NCBI RefSeq assembly: GCF_048541585.1 | Contig: NZ_CP183303.1 | Span: forward strand, 1,674,001-1,738,000 | Direction of reading: 5' to 3' | From: Legionella_C sp048541585 | GTDB taxonomy: Bacteria; Pseudomonadota; Gammaproteobacteria; Legionellales; Legionellaceae | Length of the DNA: 64,000 nt | Shown here: positions 34,868 through 43,668 of the stretch, in pieces | Layout: each line of letters starts with the position of its first letter | Position numbering within the stretch: position 1 is the first letter of the stretch | Translations under genes and position numbers: made by a program | Notes under the pieces: generated by a model | Told to the model about the DNA's origin: nothing | Seen by the model: the letters and a program-made list of their open reading frames with translations, nothing else | The model's database searches: none

Positions 34868-36652
34868 ATGAACTTCAATAAACCCTCTTTTTTTTCTTTT
34901 GAAGATGAGCCCAAAAAACCTGAGTTAGCTGACGTTAGAACAGAAATTAATAAAATGTTAGATGCTCAAATTGATTATAATAAATTATTATATAAACAGA
35001 TATATAATGGCTCTACTGAAGAGGCCTATGAAATTATGGCCTCATTGTATATTGACTTAGAAGATTGCCCCGAACCTGTTAATCAAATTAATGATGAGGT
35101 GTTTAAGCTTGTAAAACAAGAAACGATGACTCAAATTATTGAGGATTTAAAAGATTATAAAGTAATGAAGCAACATGTTGCTGATACTGGTAATATTGAT
35201 TACCTCTATGTAAGCATGTATCTTTCCTATAATATACTACTTAATAATCTTTATAAAATTAACGCTAAAAGTATTAGAGCAGTCCTTTCTCATTTTTTTA
35301 AAGATCCTGTGCTTGAACAAAAAACTCGCAAAGCATTAGAGAACATAAATAATAAAACATCAGATATAACTCTTGAAATACGGGCTCTAAATCAAGCCTT
35401 AAAGTCACTCGAAGCTCATGTAAGTCCGCACTGCCTTCGTCTTTTTGACGAGATAGAAATTTGTAATATACAAGAATCTGCTAGTTATGCAGCTATAGGT
35501 ATTTCATTTAAAAAAAGCGCCTTTAACAGTAAAATTCAAAGAAATGCCGAACAGTTTTTAATTAAATACCCAGACAATAATTCATTACGTGAATTGATAA
35601 AACAGTGTGACAGTGCTATTGATGAGCTAACTGCACCAGTCGACAGTAAAGGCGATATCTTTGTCAATACAATTACGGTATTTGAGAGGATGAAGCACAA
35701 ATATGAAGTAGAAGCTAGGCTTGAAACACTACTTAACCAATTAAAGCAGGAAGAAAAGCAAAGGCAACTGCAAGCTGTCGTTACATTATCACCCATTTTG
35801 CCATCTGCCAACAAGCAACCACCTGAAATAGCGCCCACACATCCAGAAAAAACGCCAGCAACTTTAGCAAATTTAAATAAGAAAGAGCCGCCAGCTAAAA
35901 ATTATCAACCAGATATAAAACCAAACGAAGAGCCCGCTTTGTCAGAAAGTATTACACAACCTGATGCCAAAGAAGGAAAAGACCAAGATGATACAGTGTC
36001 TGCATCTACAAAAAACGAGAGTAAGCAGGAAAAAGATAATGCTACGTCAACACTTACAAAAAATGAGGGTAAGCAGGAAAAAACTCAGCATAAAGTAGTT
36101 TATACACAACCTCATTATTCACATTTTAATACCAAACCTAAAGTCAATGAAGTAAGTGCAAGTAAACCTCAATCGGCACAAAAAATCTTTATTAAAGGTT
36201 TTCATAATACCCAGCATGAAGAAACACTACTAAATTTATTTACAGATAAGCAGGTAAGGATAAAACAACAGGTACCTAAGCCGAGTAAGAAAGCTTTAAT
36301 AGCGCTTTGTGAAGCTTTAAACGGTCAAATAGTAACTACAGGGGCTAATCGGTGTCGAATCAGTATAAATAATATTCACGCTCATATTTTACTCCCTGGA
36401 AAAAAAGCTAAGAAAAATGCTAAAAAAACCAGCGAAAAAACTGCTCAAAAAACTAATGAATGTAAAAAAGCAACCGTGACTATGCATGGGGGCGGTCAAA
36501 GTGCTAAGCCTAGCCAAAGACAAAGAGAAACACCTGACTATCTTATCGGGCAATTTCAATCAGCGTTAACTCGAGCTGGTTATACACCCGACAGCTTAGG
36601 TTTAACACCGAGTTTGCAGGAAAATGTAGCTAATACACCTAGAGCTAAGTAA
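34868..36652 (+). CDS. Large hypothetical protein with Pro/Lys-rich linker and possible HicA-like C-terminus
   Basis: 594 residues, very AT-rich. I chose ATG 34868 (NFNKPSFFSFEDEPKKPELAD...) rather than the upstream TTG 34853; neither has a clear ribosome-binding site. Residues 1-300 are helical and acidic, and coiled-coil prone. Residues about 310-410 are a Pro/Lys/Glu-rich linker with a 16-residue near-repeat. The last 150 residues hold SKKALIALCEALNGQIVTTGANRCRISINNIHAHILLP, a Lys-rich insert, and TVTMHGGG...YLIGQFQSALTRAGYTPDSLGL. That order (helix, strand, strand, His-containing strand, helix with QxxxAxxRAGY) faintly resembles a HicA-type dsRBD-like fold. Architecture is consistent with a secreted effector, but this is inference. 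Confidence 0.55.
   Translation: MNFNKPSFFSFEDEPKKPELADVRTEINKMLDAQIDYNKLLYKQIYNGSTEEAYEIMASLYIDLEDCPEPVNQINDEVFKLVKQETMTQIIEDLKDYKVMKQHVADTGNIDYLYVSMYLSYNILLNNLYKINAKSIRAVLSHFFKDPVLEQKTRKALENINNKTSDITLEIRALNQALKSLEAHVSPHCLRLFDEIEICNIQESASYAAIGISFKKSAFNSKIQRNAEQFLIKYPDNNSLRELIKQCDSAIDELTAPVDSKGDIFVNTITVFERMKHKYEVEARLETLLNQLKQEEKQRQLQAVVTLSPILPSANKQPPEIAPTHPEKTPATLANLNKKEPPAKNYQPDIKPNEEPALSESITQPDAKEGKDQDDTVSASTKNESKQEKDNATSTLTKNEGKQEKTQHKVVYTQPHYSHFNTKPKVNEVSASKPQSAQKIFIKGFHNTQHEETLLNLFTDKQVRIKQQVPKPSKKALIALCEALNGQIVTTGANRCRISINNIHAHILLPGKKAKKNAKKTSEKTAQKTNECKKATVTMHGGGQSAKPSQRQRETPDYLIGQFQSALTRAGYTPDSLGLTPSLQENVANTPRAK
36003..36082 (+). repeat. 48-bp in-frame tandem near-repeat
   Basis: Two units, 48 bp apart, encode STKNESKQEKDNAT and LTKNEGKQEK inside the linker of the 34868 gene. 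GTAAGCAGGA recurs at 36021 and 36069. Confidence 0.6.
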
Positions 36653-36713
36653 GCGCTAAGCTTAAGTTTGTGATATAGTTGGCCTCCTCATTTTTCACAC
36701 TCTGTTTAACAGC

Positions 36714-37985
36714 ATGACTCGAGATCAACTCAACATTGTAAAATTAACTGCCTTAGGTGGCATTTTAGAATTTTATGATTTTACTATCTATGCACTGTTT
36801 GCACCGTATTTAAGTTATCATTTTTTTGCCAACACTAATGTATTAATTAGCTTAATTAATACCTTTGCTGTTTTTGCTTTAGGTTATTTAGCTCGCCCGA
36901 TAGGTGGCATTGTTTTTGGCCATTTAGGCGATAAGTTCGGCCGCAAGAGAGCTTTTTCGCTAGCCGTTTTTCTAATGGCACTGGCCACACTATTAATAGG
37001 TTGTTTGCCTAGTTATCAAACGATTGGTTCGATTGCAACGCTGATATTAATCCTACTACGTTTATTACAGGGCTTTTCCGTAGGCGGCGAGATCCCGGGA
37101 GCTGCCATTTTCATTATTGAGCATGTGGCAAAAGCCAGGCATGGTTTTTCCATTGGTTTCGTTTTTATGAGTATTACGCTTGGCAATACCTTAGGTGCCA
37201 TAGTGGGGTTATTCTTAACGACTATGTTGTCAGAAAATCAGATGATGGCTTGGGGTTGGCGAATTCCTTTTATTTTAGGTTTTATTTTAGGCCTGATTAG
37301 TTTTATTATTCGGCGCAAGGTCATTGAAACGCCTGTCTTTTTAAAACTACAAGAGCAGAAAAAAACACAGCAAATTCCACTTTTTAACGTGTTAAAAATG
37401 TCGCGTCCTGCATTAATAAATGGTTTTTTACTGAGTGCGGTGCCTGCCTCTATTATTTCCTTATTTCTTTATTTGCCAAGTTATCTAACCAATTTTGTGG
37501 GAATAAAAATTTCCTATACTTATTGGCTTAACCTGCTAAGCTTTTTAGGCTTTGCGCTAATGACCGTTTTTGCAGGTTGGTTATCAGATTATTTTTCTCG
37601 GCAAAAATTATTTCTAGGGGCGACCTTAAGCTTAATCTTTTTGAGTTACTTTTTATTTTATAATTTAACGGCGCAAGGGGAGATATTTCTTTTACCATTT
37701 TTAGCTGGTTTCGTTTTATTAGGCGGCTTAATTAATGGCAGCTATGTCGTGCTGCTGGTTGAATCTTTTCCGCCTTCTTTGCGCTATTCTGGGGTAGGGC
37801 TAAGTTACAGTTTAGGAGTAGCTCTTTTTGGTGGCATTGCGCCTTTGGGATTTACCTGGTTAATTCAAACTTTTGATTGCAACGAAGCACCAGCTTTTTA
37901 TCTGATAGGCTCGGCAGTATTTACTTTTATAGCGGTTATTAATCTTAGTTTTAAAGCTAAGGCGAAAATTATTGAGGCAATTTGA
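36714..37985 (+). CDS. MFS transporter, metabolite:H+ symporter (MHS) type
   Basis: 423 residues with twelve predicted membrane helices. Seen: GGILEFYDFTIYALFAPYLSYHFF, characteristic of the ProP/MHS subfamily, then YLARPIGGIVFGHLGDKFGRKRAFSLAVFLMALATLLIGCLPSY (MFS signature with GDKFGRKR) and LLRLLQGFSVGGEIPGAAIFIIEH. Such proteins take up organic acids or compatible solutes with protons. It stands alone, and an inverted repeat follows the stop. Substrate not predictable. Confidence 0.88.
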   Translation: MTRDQLNIVKLTALGGILEFYDFTIYALFAPYLSYHFFANTNVLISLINTFAVFALGYLARPIGGIVFGHLGDKFGRKRAFSLAVFLMALATLLIGCLPSYQTIGSIATLILILLRLLQGFSVGGEIPGAAIFIIEHVAKARHGFSIGFVFMSITLGNTLGAIVGLFLTTMLSENQMMAWGWRIPFILGFILGLISFIIRRKVIETPVFLKLQEQKKTQQIPLFNVLKMSRPALINGFLLSAVPASIISLFLYLPSYLTNFVGIKISYTYWLNLLSFLGFALMTVFAGWLSDYFSRQKLFLGATLSLIFLSYFLFYNLTAQGEIFLLPFLAGFVLLGGLINGSYVVLLVESFPPSLRYSGVGLSYSLGVALFGGIAPLGFTWLIQTFDCNEAPAFYLIGSAVFTFIAVINLSFKAKAKIIEAI

Positions 37986-38003
37986 ACTAATTTAAAGCAA
38001 AAC

Positions 38004-38033
38004 TTACTAGAGGATATATACTTACTCTAGTAA
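38004..38033 (+). terminator. Hairpin after the MFS gene
   Basis: A perfect 9-bp stem TTACTAGAG / CTCTAGTAA with a 12-base loop, then TGATATTTTTG. It lies 19 bp after the stop codon. Confidence 0.6.
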
Positions 38034-38089
38034 TGATATTTTTGTAATGACAGTTAGATTATAAGATTGTCTGGTAATTGAGGTAAGTT

Positions 38090-39343
38090 ATGATAATTAA
38101 TCCCTTGGCTTATCATCCTAAAGGTGACAAAGAAAACTCTGCTTATTTTAATGAATATAAAACTAAAATTTATGAAAGAAGATGCACCTCAGGACTTGAA
38201 GATTTATACGGCGATATGTGTGGGATCGTGGTACAAGTGCAAACAGGCGATGCGATTGCCTACTTAAAGGAATTATATTATATGACGCCTTATCGCTACG
38301 CGAAAAGCTATATTAGCGATACACATAAAATTTATTGTTTAGTAAATCCTGAAGAAGCGCCAGTTTATATTGTCCTTGAACCATTAGATCCTAACTTTAA
38401 AGATGATATCACCCGTCTTAATAAAATGTATCCTAATGCACGACCAAAATTTAATGCGCGTTACGTCGGTGAAATTTATCATTGTAAGGATAAAGATGAG
38501 GTACGAAAAATTTTAATTTCGCATGACTTTAATTTTAGTATTCCTGAGATGACTGAGAATAAATTTTATTGCAGTAAACATATTCATTTTACCAAACTCT
38601 CGGATTTTACTTATAACAGTGTTGGTTATACCAATGACTATATACGTGATTTCGATAGCTTAGAATTAGGACAACGCTTTTCGCTTACCAAAGAGCAAGA
38701 AAGCATTCTCAATGAAGCAGATGAATGGAGTATAGCGCAGGGTACAAAAGGATTACTTAAAGGGATTGATCACATGGCCACCCGCATTTTAGCAGGGGAG
38801 CGAGAAGATGCGATTTTAGAGTTTCTATGCTTATCCAATTATTATTTTTGGGGAGCTTATAATATTTATGATATGAACTCTTCAACGAACGTTAATCGCA
38901 GCCCGCATGGTAATGATATTCGCTCTCCAGCCAAAGTGTTTACAGCTAATAATACACCTTACATGGTTAACTCGTTTGAAAATCTACCCATGCCCACGGA
39001 AACGTTTGTCCGTAATTATGGTCGGCGCATGCATCATATTGCCTATGAAATCAAAGATGGTGATCATCCTTCAGGCCAGAAAAATCTTGATTATGTAGTC
39101 AATACCATTCGTGATAATCTACCTATTCAATTTTTAGCGCAAGTTTTTGGCGCATGCTCTGATGCGCCTGATTTAAAACAAATCTTTTCTAAGCATTCTA
39201 ATTACTCGTTATTAATTACAGAGTATGTAGAACGTTGCCACGGCTTTGATGGCTTTTTCACTAAAGAAAATGTAGCGGCGTTAACTGATGCGGCAAGCCT
39301 GGATGAAGGTCTAGACCAGTACCATCAAACAGTAGGAGACTAA
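38090..39343 (+). CDS. Diverged 4-hydroxyphenylpyruvate-dioxygenase-fold (VOC) protein
   Basis: 417 residues, not a standard HPPD (about 355). The C-terminal half follows the HPPD layout: PYMVNSFENLPMPTETFVRNYGRRMHHIAYEI matches the IxEP...YxxxxGGxGVQHIA block. ILLxTEYVER is represented by LLITEYVERCHGFDGFF, like the LEVIQRxxxxGFGxGNF block. A metal triad could be H164/H166 (KHIHFTK), H315/H316 (MHHIA) and E378 (TEYVER). The N-terminal half is VOC-like (MCGIVVQVQTGDAIAYLKEL). It has an insert between the first and second His. A non-heme Fe(II) dioxygenase role is inferred; the substrate need not be hydroxyphenylpyruvate. GAGGTAAGTT lies just before ATG. Confidence 0.6.
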   Translation: MIINPLAYHPKGDKENSAYFNEYKTKIYERRCTSGLEDLYGDMCGIVVQVQTGDAIAYLKELYYMTPYRYAKSYISDTHKIYCLVNPEEAPVYIVLEPLDPNFKDDITRLNKMYPNARPKFNARYVGEIYHCKDKDEVRKILISHDFNFSIPEMTENKFYCSKHIHFTKLSDFTYNSVGYTNDYIRDFDSLELGQRFSLTKEQESILNEADEWSIAQGTKGLLKGIDHMATRILAGEREDAILEFLCLSNYYFWGAYNIYDMNSSTNVNRSPHGNDIRSPAKVFTANNTPYMVNSFENLPMPTETFVRNYGRRMHHIAYEIKDGDHPSGQKNLDYVVNTIRDNLPIQFLAQVFGACSDAPDLKQIFSKHSNYSLLITEYVERCHGFDGFFTKENVAALTDAASLDEGLDQYHQTVGD

Positions 39344-39355
39344 GTAAAAAAAATG

Positions 39356-41386
39356 TCAACCTAGCTCTTCGCGTAGTTTTTTAATAACCTGCTCAGCGCC
39401 ATAATGGTTTAAATGATCGCCATTAACATAATAGGGAAACTTAGCATCACGCGCATAACATTTATTATTCAGACAAAATATAGGCTTAGGATCAAATAAT
39501 TTGACTTGCGGAAACTCACTCAGTAATTCAGTCAGTACTGCGTCATAGGGGGCCATTCGCTGGGTGTAATTAGTAAAATCTACCCAGCAATCAGTTTTAA
39601 TTGGCTGAAAAGAAAAACGCACCGACCGTACTTGAAAACAGGAATTAATATCAAAATCTAAATCAGGAATATCTTTTAAAAAAACCACTTCTTTCTTAGC
39701 GTCTAAAATAGTAGTGAGTAAGCGTCTACCATTTTCTTTAAAACTTTTTGCCTCTACTAAATTTACCGGTTTTGCATGCCGCCAATGGCCTTTGGCTATT
39801 GAAAAACCACCACTCATTAAATAAGACCAATAACCGGATAAATAGACTCGTTTAATACTTGAATTGTTTTTTAAAAACGACAAGAGGGCATTAAATTTTT
39901 CCTTACAATCACCCTGCAAAAATTGATGGCCGGTAAAAGGAAAGCAGGAAGTTTGCGCAATCATCAAGATAGATTTATCCGAAAATTGTTTCCATATTGC
40001 ATTATAATAATGACGGGTATGAGAATCGCCAATAAACATAATCTCTGGCATAGCCTGTTTTGATAACTTACAACCGGCATCAAAGGCATAGGATTTAAAT
40101 TCTGGTAGCAACGTAGTGCAGTCAACATCATTGACCGGTGGGAAAGGATTATTGATTAACTCTATCAGTTCACTCGTTTGTTTTGCTTTAAAAAGCGACT
40201 CAGCCTTAAAATAAATGATACCGCCTAGAAGGCCTATAAGGCTCATTAAAATTAATAAGATAGGCGTTTGCTTTTTACAAGCTTTGTTGAAACGAATAGG
40301 TCGCTCAACAAACTGATAAGTAATCCAGGCTAAAAGGATGGCCACCCCAACTGCTGTTAATGCAAGTGCTCTACTAACATGAAGTTCGGTAATTTTTAAA
40401 AATGATAAAATAGGCCAATGCCATAAATACAGGGGAAAACTAATTAAACCTAACCAAACCATTAGCCGATTGGCTAACACTGTTTTATTTAACCAAGCGT
40501 TGCTGCCAGCCGCAATAATTAATACAGTACCTACACTGGGTAAAATTGCCCAAAAACCTGGAAAGTAGAACGTTTTCTTAACTTTAAAATGAGCATATAA
40601 AATGAAACTAAACCCGATTAAGGCTACTACGTGATTTAATAGATTAGGGCTTAAGCGAAAAAAATCTTGCTTAAAGAGAGTAGTTAAGTAATGATGAAAA
40701 CGTAATTTAATAGAGGTTAATTCTTGCGCTTTATATAAAGTAACCCACGCTAATAAGCTGCCTAATAATAACTCCCAAAAACGAGTTTGAGGGAAATAAA
40801 AGGTAGCTATTTCATCATGCCGAATGGTTTTAATATTAAGCATAAATGAAAACGCTATTAGCGAGGTAATAATAACTAAAGTAGTTAAGCGCTTCTTGCA
40901 AGCTAGCCATAATAAAAGAGGCCAGACAATGTAGAATTGTTCCTCAATGCCTAAGCTCCATAGATGCAATAGCGGTTTATAATGCGCCGCTTTATCAAAA
41001 TATCCCGCTTCTTGCCATAAAATAAAATTGGAAATAAAGCTTGCGCCACCAGCTATATGTTTTCCTAGTTGTTGATATTCAGCAGAAAATAAAACCACCC
41101 ACCCAAACAACATACAACTTACCAAGACAATTGATAAAGCAGGAAATAAGCGTTTAATGCGTTTAGCGTAAAAGGAGCGAAAACTAAAGGTATTGGCTTC
41201 TAAATTAGTTAATAAAATAGTTGAGATTAGAAACCCCGAAATAACAAAAAAAATATCAACCCCAATAAACCCGCCAGGCAGGCTATGTGGTAAGGCATGA
41301 AATCCCACTACCGAGATTACCGCTAATGCTCTTAAGCCATCAATATCGGGGCGATAAGGAGCAGTGGTCATGAACTTTTCACTCAT
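39356..41386 (-). CDS. OafA-type acyltransferase 3 with C-terminal SGNH domain
   Basis: 676 residues. Residues about 8-375 form the multi-pass acyltransferase-3 domain: YRPDIDGLRALAVISVVGFHA, GGFIGVDIFFVISGFLIST, FYAKRIKRLFPALSIVL and PLLHLWSLGIEEQFYIVWPLLLW. Residues about 420-676 are a periplasmic SGNH domain starting MFIGDSHTRHYYNAIW (Ser nucleophile in GDSH), with a late YYVNGDHLNHYGAEQV holding the Asp-x-x-His pair. Such fusions O-acetylate LPS O-antigen or other surface glycans. The polysaccharide locus at the window start is about 28 kb away, so the target is not shown. Gene is alone and divergent from the cupin gene. Confidence 0.92.
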   Translation of the reverse strand: MSEKFMTTAPYRPDIDGLRALAVISVVGFHALPHSLPGGFIGVDIFFVISGFLISTILLTNLEANTFSFRSFYAKRIKRLFPALSIVLVSCMLFGWVVLFSAEYQQLGKHIAGGASFISNFILWQEAGYFDKAAHYKPLLHLWSLGIEEQFYIVWPLLLWLACKKRLTTLVIITSLIAFSFMLNIKTIRHDEIATFYFPQTRFWELLLGSLLAWVTLYKAQELTSIKLRFHHYLTTLFKQDFFRLSPNLLNHVVALIGFSFILYAHFKVKKTFYFPGFWAILPSVGTVLIIAAGSNAWLNKTVLANRLMVWLGLISFPLYLWHWPILSFLKITELHVSRALALTAVGVAILLAWITYQFVERPIRFNKACKKQTPILLILMSLIGLLGGIIYFKAESLFKAKQTSELIELINNPFPPVNDVDCTTLLPEFKSYAFDAGCKLSKQAMPEIMFIGDSHTRHYYNAIWKQFSDKSILMIAQTSCFPFTGHQFLQGDCKEKFNALLSFLKNNSSIKRVYLSGYWSYLMSGGFSIAKGHWRHAKPVNLVEAKSFKENGRRLLTTILDAKKEVVFLKDIPDLDFDINSCFQVRSVRFSFQPIKTDCWVDFTNYTQRMAPYDAVLTELLSEFPQVKLFDPKPIFCLNNKCYARDAKFPYYVNGDHLNHYGAEQVIKKLREELG

Positions 41387-41497
41387 AATTTGTTAATTTA
41401 TATTAGGGAGTTGAGCAATGCTCTTGCTTGAGCTGGTTACACTGAAATAATTGTTATATACTTTTTTTGCTTAAAAAACAAATATAAAAGAATCATT

Positions 41498-41512
41498 ACC
41501 CCTATACGGGGT
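41498..41512. promoter_or_regulatory. Short GC-rich inverted repeat between divergent genes
   Basis: ACCCC-TATAC-GGGGT stands out in an AT-rich 188-bp divergent spacer between the OafA-like gene and the cupin gene. It could be an operator or a 5' hairpin. No family assignment. Confidence 0.3.
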
Positions 41513-41574
41513 TAAGCATCATTGATTTTACTTCTGCTAAGCTAAAAGTTAAGAACTATCATTAATTAGATAAG

Positions 41575-42144
41575 ATGAATACTATACTTTTACCAGACTT
41601 AGCACCTTTCATTCAAGAATTAAAGGCTTTAAAGGTAGATGAGCATGATGAAGCATACAATAGACAAAGCGTATCTTTACTAGTAAAAACCTGGGTTAAA
41701 GAGCCTACCTGGCTTTCAGAGCAATTTAAGCAGGTTAATAATTTAAGTGGCTTTAGTTCATGGCTTATTCATGAAGAGCCTAATCATTCTTTAGCGGTTA
41801 ATCTAGTCGCTTGGGAGCCAGGTCGAGAAATCACTCCTCATGATCACAATACTTGGGCTGTCGTAGGTTGCGTGTGTGGCATTGAAGAAAATTATTTTTG
41901 GACCAGGCTTGATGATGGCCTAATACCTGATTATGCCGAGCTTAAGCGTGAAGAGCCGGCTATTGTGTGTCATCCTGGTGAAGTAATTAGTATCGCTGCC
42001 AACCAAATTCATAGTGTGATTAATAAAACTAACGACATCGCGGTTTCACTGCATGTTTATGGTATGAATTTAAATTTTACTAACCGTTTGCAATATGACC
42101 CTCTTAATAAACGCGCCAAGCCTTTCTTTATTAGTTACAGTTAA
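41575..42144 (+). CDS. Cysteine-dioxygenase-type cupin
   Basis: 189 residues of the cysteine dioxygenase I / thiol dioxygenase fold. Seen: LVAWEPGREITPHDHNTWAVVGCVCGIEENYFW, with the two metal His in PHDH, and CHPGEVISIAANQIHSVINKTND, with the third His. The arrangement is the 3-His iron site of CDO/3-mercaptopropionate dioxygenases, and the length fits bacterial members (about 190-200). It would oxidise a small thiol to its sulfinate in the cytoplasm. Substrate unresolved. It is monocistronic, followed by the ArsR gene with its own promoter. Confidence 0.82.
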   Translation: MNTILLPDLAPFIQELKALKVDEHDEAYNRQSVSLLVKTWVKEPTWLSEQFKQVNNLSGFSSWLIHEEPNHSLAVNLVAWEPGREITPHDHNTWAVVGCVCGIEENYFWTRLDDGLIPDYAELKREEPAIVCHPGEVISIAANQIHSVINKTNDIAVSLHVYGMNLNFTNRLQYDPLNKRAKPFFISYS

Positions 42145-42190
42145 ATAACGCATCCTATAAGAAGCTTTATTCCGCCCCAAACTACTTATA

Positions 42191-42218
42191 TTGACATATC
42201 GGGAAATTACGATATAAT
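42191..42218 (+). promoter_or_regulatory. Sigma70 promoter of the ArsR gene
   Basis: TTGACA (42191-42196) and TATAAT (42213-42218), both consensus, with a 16-bp spacer. The predicted start site falls at about 42225, right at the ATG 42226, so the mRNA may be leaderless. Confidence 0.8.
42196..42215. promoter_or_regulatory. ArsR operator 1 (ATATCG-N8-CGATAT)
   Basis: A 20-bp inverted repeat, ATATCGGGAAATTACGATAT, filling the spacer of the arsR-type promoter. The same half-sites, spacing and most of the centre recur at 42542 before the flavin reductase gene. Confidence 0.75.
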
Positions 42219-42225
42219 GATTATT

Positions 42226-42525
42226 ATGAATATTATTCAAGTATTAAAAGCCTTGTCAAATGAAAGGCGCTTACAAATTGTAGAGTGGTTAAAAGAACCT
42301 GCTAAACACTTTAGCTCATCGCATTGCGATGTGAGCATCGATGGGGTATGTGTGGGCCTTATCGAAAAGAAAGCAGGTTTATCACAATCTACTATTTCAG
42401 CTTATTTAGCGCAATTACATCAAGCAGGTATTATTACCATGGAGCGACAAGGGCAGTGGACTTATTGCAAATTAAACCGCGCATTTATTGAGCAGTTTTT
42501 CCAAGATTTTAAAGCAAAAATATAA
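42226..42525 (+). CDS. ArsR-family transcriptional repressor
   Basis: 99 residues of winged-helix ArsR/SmtB type. Seen: VLKALSNERRLQIVEWLKEP, the recognition helix region KKAGLSQSTISAYLAQLHQAGIITMERQGQWTYCKL, and a Cys pair in HCDVSIDGVCVG before the HTH that could sense electrophiles or metals. I chose ATG 42226 because the earlier ATG at 42217 overlaps the -10 box. It sits inside its own operator and upstream of the second operator before the old-yellow-enzyme gene, so it most likely represses itself and that operon. Confidence 0.88.
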   Translation: MNIIQVLKALSNERRLQIVEWLKEPAKHFSSSHCDVSIDGVCVGLIEKKAGLSQSTISAYLAQLHQAGIITMERQGQWTYCKLNRAFIEQFFQDFKAKI

Positions 42526-42541
42526 ATTTTTTTACCTCTTT

Positions 42542-42561
42542 ATATCGGGAATTTGCGATAT
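42542..42561. promoter_or_regulatory. ArsR operator 2 (ATATCG-N8-CGATAT)
   Basis: ATATCGGGAATTTGCGATAT, 25 bp before the flavin reductase gene and 16 bp after the ArsR stop. Both half-sites are identical to operator 1. Confidence 0.75.
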
Positions 42562-42586
42562 TTAGAACTAAATTAGGAGCACTAGC

Positions 42587-43642
42587 ATGGCAAATTCAAG
42601 TATTCTCTTAGAGCCATTTAAGCTTAATGCAGCTATTAAGCTTAAAAATCGTATTGTGATGGCGCCTATGACGCGCAATAAGGCAACCGATGATTTAAGC
42701 CCAACCACTGAAATGGCAACCTATTACGCTAAGCGGGCTGCGGCAGGATTAATTATTACTGAAGGAGCCATTATTCGTCCTGATGGACGAGGTTATAGTC
42801 ATACGCCAGGTATTTATACCCAACAACACATTGCTGGCTGGAAAAAAGTCACGCAGGCAGTACATGAACAAGATGGTAAAATATTTTTGCAAATTTGGCA
42901 TGTTGGCCGCGTTTCACATCCAATTTTTTTAAATGGTGCTTTACCTATATCTGCTTCAGAAACTAAGATGACTGGCAAGCTTCGCCGAGCTGAAAACCTT
43001 TATTATGGTCAAGCACGCGCACTAGCGGTAAGTGAAATTAAAGAGCTTATTAATAGCTATGCTAATGCAGCTTCTGCGGCAAAAGAGGCAGGTTTTGATG
43101 GTATTGAAATCCATGGGGCCAACGGTTATTTAATTGATCAATTCCTGCATTATCATACTAATCAACGTCAAGATGAGTATGGCATCACCCCAGAAAACCT
43201 TGCCCGCTTTGCCTTAGAAGTCGTTGATGCTTGTATTCGGGAAATTGGTCGTGAGCGGGTAGGTTTAAGGCTCTCACCAGGGGCGTATTTAAATGAAATG
43301 GTTGGCGATAAGCGGGATGCTGAGGTCTTTGCTTATTTATTAACGCAATTAATAACTAGGCAAATTGCCTATGTGCATACTGGAAATTTTGATGATGCGG
43401 TGCACTTTAAAGAGCTCGATAATCAAACAATGACAGCGTTTATGCGCCACCATTTCCAAGGAAATTTAATTGCCAGTGGGAGTTATACGGTGCAAAAGGC
43501 CGCAGAGCAAATACAAAAGCACCAATTTGATTTAATTGCTTTTGGTAGACCGTTCATTGCTAATCCGGATTTTGTAAAACGTGTACAAGCAGCAGCTAGT
43601 CTACAATCTTATGAAGTGGCTATGTTAGAGACCTTGGTTTAA
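42587..43642 (+). CDS. Old yellow enzyme family alkene/flavin reductase (NemA-like)
   Basis: A 351-residue FMN barrel. Seen: LKNRIVMAPMTRNKA, QIWHVGRVSHP, the AAKEAGFDGIEIHGANGYLIDQFLH block with the active-site His-x-x-Asn (HGAN), TNQRQDEYGI, VGLRLSPGAYLNEM and the C-terminal FMN loop LIASGSYTVQKA / LIAFGRPFIANPDFV. It reduces activated C=C bonds or nitro compounds with NAD(P)H. AGGAG precedes ATG. It is followed 26 bp later by an aldo/keto reductase and preceded by an operator matching that of the ArsR gene, which suggests an electrophile-detoxification operon. Confidence 0.93.
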   Translation: MANSSILLEPFKLNAAIKLKNRIVMAPMTRNKATDDLSPTTEMATYYAKRAAAGLIITEGAIIRPDGRGYSHTPGIYTQQHIAGWKKVTQAVHEQDGKIFLQIWHVGRVSHPIFLNGALPISASETKMTGKLRRAENLYYGQARALAVSEIKELINSYANAASAAKEAGFDGIEIHGANGYLIDQFLHYHTNQRQDEYGITPENLARFALEVVDACIREIGRERVGLRLSPGAYLNEMVGDKRDAEVFAYLLTQLITRQIAYVHTGNFDDAVHFKELDNQTMTAFMRHHFQGNLIASGSYTVQKAAEQIQKHQFDLIAFGRPFIANPDFVKRVQAAASLQSYEVAMLETLV

Positions 43643-43668
43643 TTTTAAAGCAATAAAAAAGGCATAAT

